Assembly (NCBI GenBank): GCA_015055505.1
Contig: SVIB01000008.1
Span: forward strand, 1 to 62,830
Length of the DNA stretch: 62,830 nt
Reading direction: 5' to 3'
Origin: Clostridiales bacterium
GTDB lineage: Bacteria; Bacillota; Clostridia; Christensenellales; Borkfalkiaceae
Numbering within the stretch: the stretch's first letter is position 1; the number at the start of each line of letters is the position of its first letter. The notes beneath the pieces are model-generated. The model did not search any database, was not told the origin of the DNA, and saw only the letters and a program-made list of their open reading frames with translations. Made by a program: the position numbers and the translations under genes. This document shows positions 43,555 through 51,997 of this stretch, piece by piece.

Positions 43555-44460
43555 TCAGTTAAATAAATCGTCGTCAGTGTTTGACGAGGTCGTTGAATTG
43601 TCTTGTCCGTTAGAAAACTCTTCAAACGGGTCGGGTGCATTTTGATTTTGGTTATTTTGATATCCAGCGTTTGGATTACCGCCGTTAGGATTTCCCCAGT
43701 ATGGGTTTCCGCCGTAAGGAGGTCTGCCGTATCCGTTATACGGATTTCCGTAAGGTCCTTGACCGTATTGCGCGTTTCTATACGCTTGTTGCCTTCTTAT
43801 CTTTTCACCGATATATGCGTCGTAATCTACCCTTTCGTTATTTCTAAGCACGAATATAAATATTCCTGCAAGCATAAGCGTTCCTGCGAAAACGTATACC
43901 AAAACGCTCCATATAAAATAAGACTGCGCTTTTTTTACCGTATACGCTTTAAAAATATTGTTATAAAGCATAATTGAAATAATGATATAAACGATATCAA
44001 AAAGCGAATATAACAAATACAGCACGTTAGACAGCGGATTGTAATCTGCAAGTAAAAATTTATTAGGCGTAACACCGCTAAACAGTTCGCCGAGAGGTCT
44101 AATACCGTATATTAAATCGCACACTAACGAACAAACGATTGCTAAGGCTTTAAATACGATAGCGTATACGAATAAATTTTTATAAGTTTTTATATATTTG
44201 CTCTTAGGCGCAAGCGCTGAAGTAATATACAAAGCGGAAAAAGGCAAAACGGCAAGCCAAGGCTTTTCCATACCCTTTTTCTCTGCCATCTTATATAGTC
44301 CAATACTTCTAAACGTATAAAAAACAATAAAGATAGCCAAAGTGCTTACTATTTGCGCAATAATGAAAAACCAGTATCCGTTAGCCGTCATTTCAAGCCC
44401 AAACTGTTTTTCCATCTCTTCAGCGTAACTATAAAGAGAATTTATTAAAAAATAAATCAT
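43555..44460 (-). CDS. Membrane protein with Gly/Pro/Asn/Tyr-rich cytoplasmic tail, unknown function
   Basis: I do not recognise a family with confidence. The 301-residue protein has about five hydrophobic spans in residues 25-210, including GYWFFIIAQIVSTLAIFIVF and SYFIWSVLVYVFAGTLMLAG. From about residue 215 it turns into a low-complexity tail with repeated GNPY, GGNP and YGQG-like blocks rich in G, N, P, Y and Q, ending in an acidic segment (SSNTDDDLFN). Such tails are probably disordered and may serve protein interaction. It lies between a CPBP protease gene (13 bases) and mnmE (2 bases). A spore-coat-like role or a scaffold role would be guesses. Confidence 0.75.
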   Translation of the reverse strand: MIYFLINSLYSYAEEMEKQFGLEMTANGYWFFIIAQIVSTLAIFIVFYTFRSIGLYKMAEKKGMEKPWLAVLPFSALYITSALAPKSKYIKTYKNLFVYAIVFKALAIVCSLVCDLIYGIRPLGELFSGVTPNKFLLADYNPLSNVLYLLYSLFDIVYIIISIMLYNNIFKAYTVKKAQSYFIWSVLVYVFAGTLMLAGIFIFVLRNNERVDYDAYIGEKIRRQQAYRNAQYGQGPYGNPYNGYGRPPYGGNPYWGNPNGGNPNAGYQNNQNQNAPDPFEEFSNGQDNSTTSSNTDDDLFN

Positions 44461-44473
44461 ATTTTACTTAACC

Positions 44474-45577
44474 TCACAGTCCAAAATAAATACATATTAT
44501 TGCAAACGCTATTCCAACGCCTATAAGTATAAACGTCAACTTTTTTGGCGATTTAAAATTCATTTTACGGAATTTACCGAAAATATAATATCTCGTTTGC
44601 TCTCCGCTGTAATAGTCGGGAGAACGTTCAAAGTCGGCAACAATTATCTGTCCCTCGGTTTTAAGCGCGTACGTTCTCTTTTTCTCATACTTGTTTTCAA
44701 CCGATTTTCCAAGAGCCTTGGTTTTCTCTTTTTCAACGAGCATACTGCCAAAATATATTATGCCTGTTAAAAAGAAAACTGCGCCTAAGATTATCGTCGC
44801 TCCGCCTAAAACTGCCGACACGTTACTGCCAATACTGCCATCGAAAATAGGCGTAACGTAAAAGGCGTATACTATCGAAAACAAATTATTGGTAAAGTGC
44901 ATTAACATTCCGAGAAGAAAATTCTTAGTTATCATTACGACCGCACCGATAACTAAACCGCCGATAAACTGCAAAAGCATTTGATTAAAACTGCCATGCA
45001 TGAGCGAAAAGGCTACGCTTGAACAAACGACCGCAAACAGTCCGCCAAATTCGCTAAATCCTTTCATTACCGTACCGCGGAAAATAATTTCTTCGATAAA
45101 TGCAGGCAATACTGATATTTCAACGATATACAGTAAGGTAAATAACGGCGTTAACGGACTGAAATTTTGGGGAATATCGTTAATTCCGCCATAAAAATGC
45201 CCTGCAAACTTAGTTAATTCTAAGTGGGTAAAGTAAAAGAGCATCATAGAGCCCACCGTAAGCAGAATTGCCATAAGAATTTGCACTCCGTCCCACTTGA
45301 CTTTATACCCGCCTCCGGTTATGGGATTTACCCGTTTTATCAATGAAAAAACTGCAACTACTATAAATAAAAGCGTTTGACTTATAAACACGCTTAAACA
45401 CATATAAGCATAGGTGTCAAAGTTAAGTAATGACTTAAAAAAGTCTTTAAACGCATAACTTATATACGCCGAACCAAAAGTTAAAACCAATAGCGCTATA
45501 ATAAAACATATAGCGCCGTCAAGTCCGTTGAACTTGTTTGGATTATAAAATTTTGTCTTTTGGTCACAGTTTTTCAT
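44474..45577 (-). CDS. CPBP family intramembrane glutamic endopeptidase
   Basis: The 367-residue integral membrane protein belongs to the CAAX-protease/bacteriocin-processing (Abi, CPBP) family. The diagnostic motifs are EEIIFRG (two glutamates and arginine) and SSVAFSLMHGSFNQM with the conserved histidine, inside a bundle of about eight membrane spans. Some members mature peptides or give bacteriocin self-immunity; others have no known substrate. A soluble C-terminal stretch of about 60 residues (EKEKTKALGKSVENKYEKKR) precedes a last membrane span. It follows proS by 11 bases. No bacteriocin precursor is visible beside it, so its substrate is unknown. Confidence 0.9.
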   Translation of the reverse strand: MKNCDQKTKFYNPNKFNGLDGAICFIIALLVLTFGSAYISYAFKDFFKSLLNFDTYAYMCLSVFISQTLLFIVVAVFSLIKRVNPITGGGYKVKWDGVQILMAILLTVGSMMLFYFTHLELTKFAGHFYGGINDIPQNFSPLTPLFTLLYIVEISVLPAFIEEIIFRGTVMKGFSEFGGLFAVVCSSVAFSLMHGSFNQMLLQFIGGLVIGAVVMITKNFLLGMLMHFTNNLFSIVYAFYVTPIFDGSIGSNVSAVLGGATIILGAVFFLTGIIYFGSMLVEKEKTKALGKSVENKYEKKRTYALKTEGQIIVADFERSPDYYSGEQTRYYIFGKFRKMNFKSPKKLTFILIGVGIAFAIICIYFGL

Positions 45578-45588
45578 TAACTTTCTCT

Positions 45589-47313
45589 TTAAATTTCGTA
45601 TTTAGCCTTTAAATCGTTGACAATTTTTACTATATCTTCAGTAGCGGTTGCCATATTGACTTCGCCTTTGAAAGTCTTATCTCTAAACGAAACTTCGACT
45701 ATTCCTCTTTCGCAAGTCTTTTTACTAACGACTGCTCTTACGGGTACGCCTAAAAGGTCTGCGTCAGCAAACATTGCGCCCGCTCTTATATCTCTATCGT
45801 CAAAGAGAACTTCTACGCCAGACTTTAAAAGTCCGTTATAAAGGTTTTCGGCAACCCCTTTAACCGTTTCGTCCTCTGCTTGCAAACAGCAAATTTCAAC
45901 TTGCCACGGAGCAATAGGCATAGGCCAAATAGGACCGTAATCGTCGTGTTGTTCTTCGCAAATCGTTGCGCAAAGTCTACCGACGCCAATTCCGTAACAA
46001 CCCATAATAGGATTCTTTCTTTGTCCGTCGCTATCTACGTACGTCATATCCATCGACTTAGAATATTTAGTTCCAAGTTGGAAAATATTTCCAATTTCTA
46101 CACCTCTTTTTAAGGTAATAGTCGGCTTTCCGCAAATTGGACAAACTCCGCCGTTATACGCCTTAGCAACGTCTACGTAATCAACTTTTCCTACGTCGCG
46201 GGCTATATTCATACCCTTAAAGTGCGCGTCTTTCTTGTTTGCTCCGCATACGAAACTTTCAATTCCTACTAAAGACCTATCGTATACGACTTTTGCTTTA
46301 CCGTTAAATCCTACGGGACCAATAAAGCCTGCAACTATACCCGACTCCTCGGTAACCCCAGAAGCAGGGTGAACTTCTGTCTTTAAATAGTTACGGAGTT
46401 TAGTTTCGTTTACTTCTAAATCTCCTCTTATAAATACGACTACGTAATCGTCGGTGTTATTTTCTTGATATACTACGGCTTTGCACATTCTCGTAGGGTC
46501 AACGCCTAAAACTCTCTTTAAGCCTTCGATAGTCTTAACGTTTGGAGTTGCAACCTCTTCTAAATTTTCAACCGTACTTTCAATTTCGTGGGTAATACAG
46601 TCTGCAACCTCTAAATTTGCCTTGTAATCACATGCAGAACATATTGCGAGGGTATCTTCGCCAATATCGGTTAAAAGCATAAACTCGTGAGAAACGCTAC
46701 CGCCCATCATTCCGCTGTCGCTTTTTACTGCCACGACGTTTTTTGCGCCTGCGCGTTTAAAAATACGCTCGTAGGCTACGAAACATTTATCGTAATAACT
46801 CTCTAAGTCTTCCTGTGAGGTATGGAAAGAATAAGCGTCTTTCATTGTAAATTCTCTTACTCTTATAAGACCGCCTCTTGCTCTCGGTTCGTCACGGAAT
46901 TTAGTTTGGATTTGATAAATCATAAACGGATAATCGGTATAAGACGCGGCAATATCTCTTGCAAGATGAACAGCAGCCTCTTCGTGAGTCATACCAAGCA
47001 CCATTTTTGCGTTATTTCTATCGGTAAAACGAGCCATTTCACTGCCAATGCTCGTATATCTTCCCGACTCTTCCCATAATGACGCAGGCATTACTACGGG
47101 GAACATAACTTCCTGTCCGCCGATAGCGTCCATTTCTTCTCTTATTATGTTCTCGATTTTATTGGTAATACGCTTTGCAGGTGTAAAAAGAGAATAACTG
47201 CCTGCGCTCATATATTTCATATAACCGCCTTTCATCATAAGGGCGTGACTTGCTATAACACAATCTTTGGGCGTTTCTTTATATCTTGCGCCGAGTAGGT
47301 TTCTTACTAACAT
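45589..47313 (-). CDS. proS: Prolyl-tRNA synthetase
   Basis: ProS charges tRNA-Pro. The 574-residue protein is the bacterial type with the editing (INS) domain between class II motifs 2 and 3. Motif 2 is seen in YQIQTKFRDEPRARGGLIRVREF, with TMKDAYSFH following; the anticodon-binding domain at the C-terminus includes FDDRDIRAGAMFADADLLGVP. The editing-domain region (about 225-390) contains the GVDPTRMCKAVVY segment. The ATG follows GGAG. A promoter lies at 47349-47377. I looked for a T-box leader upstream and did not see one; the untranslated leader is only about 35 bases. Confidence 0.97.
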   Translation of the reverse strand: MLVRNLLGARYKETPKDCVIASHALMMKGGYMKYMSAGSYSLFTPAKRITNKIENIIREEMDAIGGQEVMFPVVMPASLWEESGRYTSIGSEMARFTDRNNAKMVLGMTHEEAAVHLARDIAASYTDYPFMIYQIQTKFRDEPRARGGLIRVREFTMKDAYSFHTSQEDLESYYDKCFVAYERIFKRAGAKNVVAVKSDSGMMGGSVSHEFMLLTDIGEDTLAICSACDYKANLEVADCITHEIESTVENLEEVATPNVKTIEGLKRVLGVDPTRMCKAVVYQENNTDDYVVVFIRGDLEVNETKLRNYLKTEVHPASGVTEESGIVAGFIGPVGFNGKAKVVYDRSLVGIESFVCGANKKDAHFKGMNIARDVGKVDYVDVAKAYNGGVCPICGKPTITLKRGVEIGNIFQLGTKYSKSMDMTYVDSDGQRKNPIMGCYGIGVGRLCATICEEQHDDYGPIWPMPIAPWQVEICCLQAEDETVKGVAENLYNGLLKSGVEVLFDDRDIRAGAMFADADLLGVPVRAVVSKKTCERGIVEVSFRDKTFKGEVNMATATEDIVKIVNDLKAKYEI

Positions 47314-47348
47314 AAATCTTCTCCAGTAAATTATATTATTACTTATAT

Positions 47349-47377
47349 ATTATACATACTAATTGTGAAAATGTAAA
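47349..47377 (-). promoter_or_regulatory. Promoter of the proS-CPBP-mnmE-lysR unit
   Basis: On the minus strand TTTACA (47372-47377) and TATAAT (47349-47354) are 17 bases apart, 36 bases upstream of the proS start codon. The short distance leaves no room for a T-box. Confidence 0.65.
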
Positions 47378-47476
47378 GTTAAAACGAAATGTTTTTAATG
47401 AAAAGCCCTTTTAAACACTGAAAAAACTTTGAATTTTAACAAAATCTAAAAATTTATTTTTAAATAAATAAAACGC

Positions 47477-47505
47477 TTGAAAAAACTTAAAAATAAATAT
47501 ATAAT
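47477..47505 (+). promoter_or_regulatory. Promoter of transketolase
   Basis: TTGAAA (47477-47482) and TATAAT (47500-47505) are 17 bases apart, 30 bases before the transketolase ATG. The match is strong, although the surrounding 200 bases are very AT-rich. Confidence 0.75.
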
Positions 47506-47534
47506 AATATTGTATGAAATTAAAGGAGAAAATT

Positions 47535-49508
47535 ATGGACGTTAATAATCTCGCCGTAAACACTATACGAGTAATAAGCGCAGAGGCTATTCAAAAAGCA
47601 AATTCGGGACACCCCGGTCTTCCTTTGGGTAGCGCTCCTATCGGTTATTCTCTCTTTGCTAATCATCTTAAATTTAATCCTTCTAACCCTAAGTTTTTTG
47701 ATAGGGATAGATTTATTCTTTCCGCAGGACACGGTTCTATGCTCAACTACGTATTACTTCACATGTTTGGCTACGACCTTCCTATGGAAGAAATTAAGAA
47801 CTTCCGTCAATTAAATTCTAAAACCCCCGGTCACCCCGAATACGGTCACACAGTAGGTATTGAAACTACTACCGGTCCTTTAGGTCAAGGTATTGCAAAC
47901 GCCGTCGGTATGGCTATTGCCGAGACTAAACTTGCATCGGAATTTAATAAAGACGGTTATCCTATCGTAGACCACTACACTTACGCGCTTTGCGGTGACG
48001 GTTGTCTTCAAGAGGGTATTGCATACGAGGCTGCCTCGCTTGCAGGAACTTTAAAACTCGGTAAACTTATCGTTTTATACGATAAAAACGACATTACGAT
48101 AGAAGGTAATATCAATACTGCTTTTACTGAAGACGTAGGCGCAAGACATAAAGCAATGGGATGGCAAGTTATTGAAGTTAAAAACGGAAACGACGTTAAA
48201 GCCATTTCAAAGGCAATTGCAACTGCTAAAAAAGAGACTAAAAAACCCTCTCTTATCATAATAAAAACCGTTATCGGCTACGGTTCGCCAAAACAAGGCA
48301 CGGCAGACGTTCACGGCGCACCTTTAGGCAGTCAGGGTATCGCTGAACTCCGTGCAAATCTTGACTTTGAATATCCCGAATTTACCGTTCCAGATGAAGT
48401 TAAAAAAGCGCTTGCTAAATACAAGACTATAGGCGAAAAAACTGAAAAGAAATGGAATAAACTTTTTGAAAGTTATAAAGCAAAATATCCTGAACTTGCC
48501 GAGAAATTTGAAAACTATCTTAGCGGTAAACTTCCCGACCTTACAACGAACGGAAACCTCTTTGATTTTGAAAAGGCTGACGCTACGAGAAATACTTCGT
48601 TCAAAGTTTTAAATAGGCTCGCAGAAATCGTGCCTAACCTTATTGGCGGTAGCGCTGACCTTGCGCCCTCAAATAAGTCTAATATGACGGGAAGAAGTTA
48701 TTACTCCGCTGAAAATAGAACGGGCTCTAATATCCACTTCGGTATAAGAGAACACGCAATGTCCGCAATTTCTAACGGTATCGCCCTTCACGGCGGTTTA
48801 AGAGCGTACTGCGCTACTTTCTTTATATTCTCCGATTATATGAAGAACGCAATGCGTCTTTCCGCTCTTATGAATATCCCCGTAACCTATATTTTAACTC
48901 ACGACTCAATAGGCGTTGGAGAGGACGGTCCTACCCATCAACCGGTAGAACAACTTATAGGACTTCGTTCTATTCCCAATATGAAGGTTTTCCGTCCTGC
49001 TGACGGTAAAGAAACCGCTTATGCGTGGATTTCCGCTCTTACCGGCACTTCCCCAACCTGTTTAGTTCTTACAAGACAAAATCTTCCTCAATACGACAAT
49101 TCAAATATTGACGCCCTTAAAGGCGCGTATATTCTTGCTGACAGCAATAAAGAAACGCCTGACGCTATACTTTTAGCAAGCGGATCTGAAGTTGAACTTA
49201 TAATGAAAGCAAAAGAAGAACTTGCTAAGCAAAATATCGACGTTAGAGTCGTTTCCGTTCCTTGTATTGAAGAATTTGAAAAACAAAGCCAAGAATATAA
49301 GGACAAAATTCTTCCCAAAACAGTTAGAGCAAGAGTTGCCGTTGAAATGGCAACCCCTGACAGTTGGTATAAGTACGTAGGTCTTGACGGAAAAGTTATC
49401 GGTATGACGACTTTCGGCGCGTCCGCTCCGTTTGGCGACCTTCTCAAAAAGTTTGGTTTTACCGTTGAAAACGTTGTAAATACCGTTAAAGAAGTTATTA
49501 ATAAATAA
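47535..49508 (+). CDS. tkt: Transketolase
   Basis: Transketolase moves two-carbon ketol units between pentose- and hexose-phosphate pathway sugars, using thiamine diphosphate. The 657-residue protein has the whole single-chain form: GHPGLPLGSAPI and the thiamine-binding YALCGDGCLQEGIAYEAASL with the N after about 30 residues (YDKNDITIEG), then FGIREHAMSAISNGIALHGG in the pyrimidine domain, and HDSIGVGEDGPTHQPVEQL. The open frame runs seven codons further upstream to 47514, but AAAGGAG sits six bases before the ATG at 47535, giving MDVNNLAVNTIR. It is monocistronic between its own promoter and terminator, and works with RpiB, encoded elsewhere in the window. Confidence 0.97.
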   Translation: MDVNNLAVNTIRVISAEAIQKANSGHPGLPLGSAPIGYSLFANHLKFNPSNPKFFDRDRFILSAGHGSMLNYVLLHMFGYDLPMEEIKNFRQLNSKTPGHPEYGHTVGIETTTGPLGQGIANAVGMAIAETKLASEFNKDGYPIVDHYTYALCGDGCLQEGIAYEAASLAGTLKLGKLIVLYDKNDITIEGNINTAFTEDVGARHKAMGWQVIEVKNGNDVKAISKAIATAKKETKKPSLIIIKTVIGYGSPKQGTADVHGAPLGSQGIAELRANLDFEYPEFTVPDEVKKALAKYKTIGEKTEKKWNKLFESYKAKYPELAEKFENYLSGKLPDLTTNGNLFDFEKADATRNTSFKVLNRLAEIVPNLIGGSADLAPSNKSNMTGRSYYSAENRTGSNIHFGIREHAMSAISNGIALHGGLRAYCATFFIFSDYMKNAMRLSALMNIPVTYILTHDSIGVGEDGPTHQPVEQLIGLRSIPNMKVFRPADGKETAYAWISALTGTSPTCLVLTRQNLPQYDNSNIDALKGAYILADSNKETPDAILLASGSEVELIMKAKEELAKQNIDVRVVSVPCIEEFEKQSQEYKDKILPKTVRARVAVEMATPDSWYKYVGLDGKVIGMTTFGASAPFGDLLKKFGFTVENVVNTVKEVINK

Positions 49509-49533
49509 TTAAATTTTGATATAAAATTAACAT

Positions 49534-49566
49534 AAAAAACCGCTCTCAAATTGAGAGCGGTTTTTT
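49534..49566. terminator. Bidirectional terminator between tkt and rubrerythrin
   Basis: A 15-bp perfect stem contains AAAAAACCGCTCTCA and its complement around a three-base loop. The A run at one end and T run at the other make it an intrinsic terminator on both strands. It lies between the convergent tkt and reverse-rubrerythrin stops. Confidence 0.92.
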
Positions 49567-49588
49567 CATTAAACTAACGATATTTGCC

Positions 49589-50134
49589 TTATTTATTAAA
49601 ATATCTCTTTAAAAGTCCTTCAAATGCTTTGCCGTGTCTTGCTTCGTCACGAGCCATTTCGTGTACGGTGTCGTGAATTGCATCAAGTCCAAGTTCTTTT
49701 GCTCTTTTTGCAAGTTCAAACTTACCTGCCGTTGCGCCGTTTTCAGCATCAACTCTAAGTTCAAGGTTTTTCTTAGTAGAATCAGTAACTACTTCGCCTA
49801 AAAGTTCTGCAAATTTTGCTGCGTGTTCAGCCTCTTCCCATGCAGCCTTTTCCCAGTAAAGACCGATTTCAGGATAACCTTCTCTATGAGCAACTCTTGC
49901 CATTGCAAGATACATACCAACTTCACTGCACTCGCCCTCAAAATTCATTCTAAGACCTTTGATAATTTCTTCGTCAACACCTTTAGCAATACCTACTATA
50001 TGTTCAGCAGCCCAAGTCTTTTCTCCTTCTTGTACGGTAAACTTTGCACCGGGACATTTACAGATAGGACATACGTCAATAACACTTTCACCTTCGTGAA
50101 CGTAACCGCATATAGGACAAACAAATTTCTTCAT
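49589..50134 (-). CDS. Reverse rubrerythrin (peroxide reductase)
   Basis: Reverse rubrerythrins of anaerobes reduce hydrogen peroxide at a diiron site with electrons from NADH through rubredoxin-type iron. The 181-residue protein has the rubredoxin domain first: C6-P-I-C9 and C22-P-I-C25, followed by the four-helix diiron domain with [32 protein letters not shown], the [17 protein letters not shown] helix and [20 protein letters not shown]. This order is the reverse of classical rubrerythrin. The frame stays open upstream to 50188, but GGAGG stands seven bases before the ATG at 50134. Its promoter overlaps the upstream terminator hairpin. No Per box was recognised. Confidence 0.95.
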   Translation of the reverse strand: MKKFVCPICGYVHEGESVIDVCPICKCPGAKFTVQEGEKTWAAEHIVGIAKGVDEEIIKGLRMNFEGECSEVGMYLAMARVAHREGYPEIGLYWEKAAWEEAEHAAKFAELLGEVVTDSTKKNLELRVDAENGATAGKFELAKRAKELGLDAIHDTVHEMARDEARHGKAFEGLLKRYFNK

Positions 50135-50178
50135 AATATTTCCTCCAAAATTGCCTCTCGGCTTTGTTTTACGACTAT

Positions 50179-50207
50179 ATCTTAACATAAAAAAAACCCT
50201 TTGTCAA
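50179..50207 (-). promoter_or_regulatory. Rubrerythrin promoter whose -35 box is inside a terminator hairpin
   Basis: On the minus strand TTGACA (50202-50207) and TAAGAT (50179-50184) are 17 bases apart. The -35 hexamer makes up the loop and upper stem of the terminator at 50191-50216, and the poly-T tract forms part of the promoter spacer. Confidence 0.7.
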
Positions 50208-50216
50208 GGGTTTTTT
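50191..50216 (-). terminator. Intrinsic terminator after the EamA transporter gene
   Basis: An 11-bp stem, AAAAAACCCTT with its complement, closes a four-base loop; both flanks provide A/T runs, giving a U tract on the minus strand. It lies 38 bases after the transporter stop. Confidence 0.85.
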
Positions 50217-50254
50217 AAAAATTTTTAGGAATTATTCTTAATTTTTTTATTTTG

Positions 50255-51205
50255 TTAGATTTTATCCTTATTTTTACTGTTTTTTCTTTCGGTTATTTTA
50301 TTTTTTATAGAAACAAATGACAACTCGTTTACCATTTCAGCCACGAAAATTATAACAAAACCGACGGCTATAAACGGCGTTAATTTTGCATTACCTAAGA
50401 GTAAATCAAAGATTACTCCAAATACAGTTTCAAGGCTTAATATAAGCGACGTTGAAGTAGGCGAAGTGTATTTTTGACCGACCATTTGCCCAAATTGTGC
50501 AAAACAGGTTGCAAACACGGCGAGATATAAAATCTTCCAAACCGCCTCGCCCGAAAGAGAAAATTCGCTGTAATGACGGGGAAACTCAACTAAGGTCGTC
50601 AGCCCTAAGCACAATATTGCAACCGTTAAAAGTTCAATGAAGAGAATTTGCATTGAATCTTCCGTTTGCATATACTTTTCAATATATATAATTTGCAAAG
50701 CGTAAAAGACACCGCAAAACAAAGTTAAAATATCGCCCAGTAATTCGTTGTTACCACTCTCGCTTTTACCAAGCAATGCAACGAAAGCGACGCCTACAAA
50801 ACATAGTACTGCCGCTAAATAGTTTTTAGGCTTTGGCTTGCGTTTTAGGAAAAACCACGACATAAAAGGAACTAAAACACAGTAAACGACCGTCAAAAAA
50901 GCATTTTTTGACGGTGTAGTATAATTTAATCCAAGCGTTTGAATACTGTACGCCGAGAATAAAATTACACCTAAAATCGCACCTTTTAATAGCGAGCGTT
51001 TTTTAATTTTAATTATCCGCTTATAAAATACGGCAAAAATTATAAGTGAGGCAACGGTAAACCTAAAAAACAGTATAAAGAAAGTAAATTTTCCGTCTAA
51101 AGAGGATAAAGTATCCTTTAAAATAACGAATGAACTACCCCAAATTACCGTAACCGCAAGTAGAATAATTTTGCCAAATAGCGAGTGTTTTCTATCTATT
51201 TCCAT
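50255..51205 (-). CDS. EamA/DMT-superfamily transporter
   Basis: The 316-residue protein is a ten-span membrane transporter of the drug/metabolite transporter superfamily, made of two EamA repeats of about 140 residues. The first repeat shows VIWGSSFVILKDTL and NYTTPSKNAFLTVVYCVLVPFM; the second begins around ILTLFCGVFYALQIIYIEKYM. The C-terminus is a short lysine-rich tail. Such proteins export metabolites or amino acids; the substrate cannot be told. It is the last gene of the DUF177-rpmF unit, 56 bases after rpmF, and is followed by a terminator. Confidence 0.9.
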   Translation of the reverse strand: MEIDRKHSLFGKIILLAVTVIWGSSFVILKDTLSSLDGKFTFFILFFRFTVASLIIFAVFYKRIIKIKKRSLLKGAILGVILFSAYSIQTLGLNYTTPSKNAFLTVVYCVLVPFMSWFFLKRKPKPKNYLAAVLCFVGVAFVALLGKSESGNNELLGDILTLFCGVFYALQIIYIEKYMQTEDSMQILFIELLTVAILCLGLTTLVEFPRHYSEFSLSGEAVWKILYLAVFATCFAQFGQMVGQKYTSPTSTSLILSLETVFGVIFDLLLGNAKLTPFIAVGFVIIFVAEMVNELSFVSIKNKITERKNSKNKDKI

Positions 51206-51261
51206 ACAATGACAATAAGGCGAATAGCCACGCTATCCGCCTTTTAGTTGTTTAAATAAGA

Positions 51262-51462
51262 TTATTCAGCGTCTTTAGTTGCAGTGGTATGGTCTACAAC
51301 GAGTTTTCCGTCGTAATATCCGCACTTAGCGCAAACCGTGTGAGGCTTAGTGTACTCATGACAATGAGGACATTCAACTAAAGTAGGCATTTTAGCCTTA
51401 GAGTTGTTTGAAAATCTTGTATTTGCTCTTTGTTTAGAAGTTTTATGCTTAGGAACTGCCAT
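51262..51462 (-). CDS. rpmF: 50S ribosomal protein L32
   Basis: L32 is a small structural protein of the large ribosomal subunit. The 66-residue basic protein begins MAVPKHKTSKQRANTRFSNN and has the zinc-binding version of L32: C31-PH-C34 and C44-AK-C47. It follows the DUF177 gene by 17 bases, the arrangement conserved across most bacteria. In low-GC organisms zinc-free paralogues may exist elsewhere; this one has all four cysteines. The ORF extends slightly past the core with an acidic tail (TTATKDAE). Confidence 0.98.
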   Translation of the reverse strand: MAVPKHKTSKQRANTRFSNNSKAKMPTLVECPHCHEYTKPHTVCAKCGYYDGKLVVDHTTATKDAE

Positions 51463-51479
51463 TTTATTTTACCTCTCTT

Positions 51480-51923
51480 TTACTTTACGTGTTCACAATT
51501 ACTTTCGTTTAAATTTGCTCCGCACTCGGGGCAAAGACCTTTACAATTATCGTCGCATAGAACAAAATACGGCATTGATAAAAGAATTTTTTCATTTACC
51601 ATTTCAGTTAAATCAACAAGTCCTTTTTTGAACTTATAGATATCGTCGCCGTCTTCCGTTTCCGAAAACTCTTCGTCAAACTCCACTATATTATGGAAAA
51701 TAACGCCCTTTAAGCATCTCGAACACTCAGTCGAAACGGAATACTCAATCTCGCCGTCAACAAACACCGACTTACCGCCAAGCGTAAGCGTGCCGACAAC
51801 GGATACGGGACCTGAATATTCAGCGTTAGGTAAAGTTATAGTAGAGCCGTCAGCCTCAAACTCAAAGTGAAAACTGCACTCCTCTTTTCCGCTATATTTA
51901 AGTTTTCTTACGTCTATAACCAT
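51480..51923 (-). CDS. YceD/DUF177 family protein
   Basis: The 147-residue protein is the YceD-family partner of rpmF. The family is implicated in 23S rRNA or ribosome maturation, with the mechanism not settled. The start MVIDVRKLKYSGKEE, the central RCLKG (SVSTECSRCLKGVIFHNIVE), FDEEFSE and the C-terminal cysteine cluster CDDNCKGLCPECGANLNESN fit the family, and the cluster probably binds zinc. The ATG at 51923 has no Shine-Dalgarno sequence, and the -10 box of a consensus promoter ends only 12 bases before it, so translation may be leaderless. Confidence 0.93.
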   Translation of the reverse strand: MVIDVRKLKYSGKEECSFHFEFEADGSTITLPNAEYSGPVSVVGTLTLGGKSVFVDGEIEYSVSTECSRCLKGVIFHNIVEFDEEFSETEDGDDIYKFKKGLVDLTEMVNEKILLSMPYFVLCDDNCKGLCPECGANLNESNCEHVK

Positions 51924-51935
51924 ATTAGCCCAACT

Positions 51936-51964
51936 ATTATATAATATTTTTTATTCTATGTCAA
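51936..51964 (-). promoter_or_regulatory. Consensus promoter of DUF177-rpmF-EamA
   Basis: On the minus strand TTGACA (51959-51964) and TATAAT (51936-51941), both perfect, are 17 bases apart. Transcription would start roughly 5-7 bases before the DUF177 start codon. Confidence 0.85.
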
Positions 51965-51968
51965 TTTA

Positions 51969-51990
51969 TTTTAGGCGAAATTACCTAAAA
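51969..51990 (-). terminator. Weak hairpin after ackA
   Basis: A 7-bp stem, TTTTAGG with CCTAAAA, closes an eight-base loop eight bases after the ackA stop. It is GC-poor and lacks a long T tract, so part of the pta-ackA transcripts may run into DUF177-rpmF. Confidence 0.4.
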
Positions 51991-51997
51991 AAACTGA

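Noticed and set aside
44474..45577. CPBP protease as part of a bacteriocin or immunity cluster
   Set aside because: No precursor peptide, ABC exporter or other biosynthesis gene lies nearby; the neighbours are proS and mnmE.
47314..47534. T-box leader for proS
   Set aside because: The proS promoter leaves a leader of about 35 bases, and no T-box consensus or specifier stem is visible.
49088..49549. 153-codon open frame antisense to the end of tkt
   Set aside because: It is a shadow of the transketolase reading frame and extends through the bidirectional terminator.
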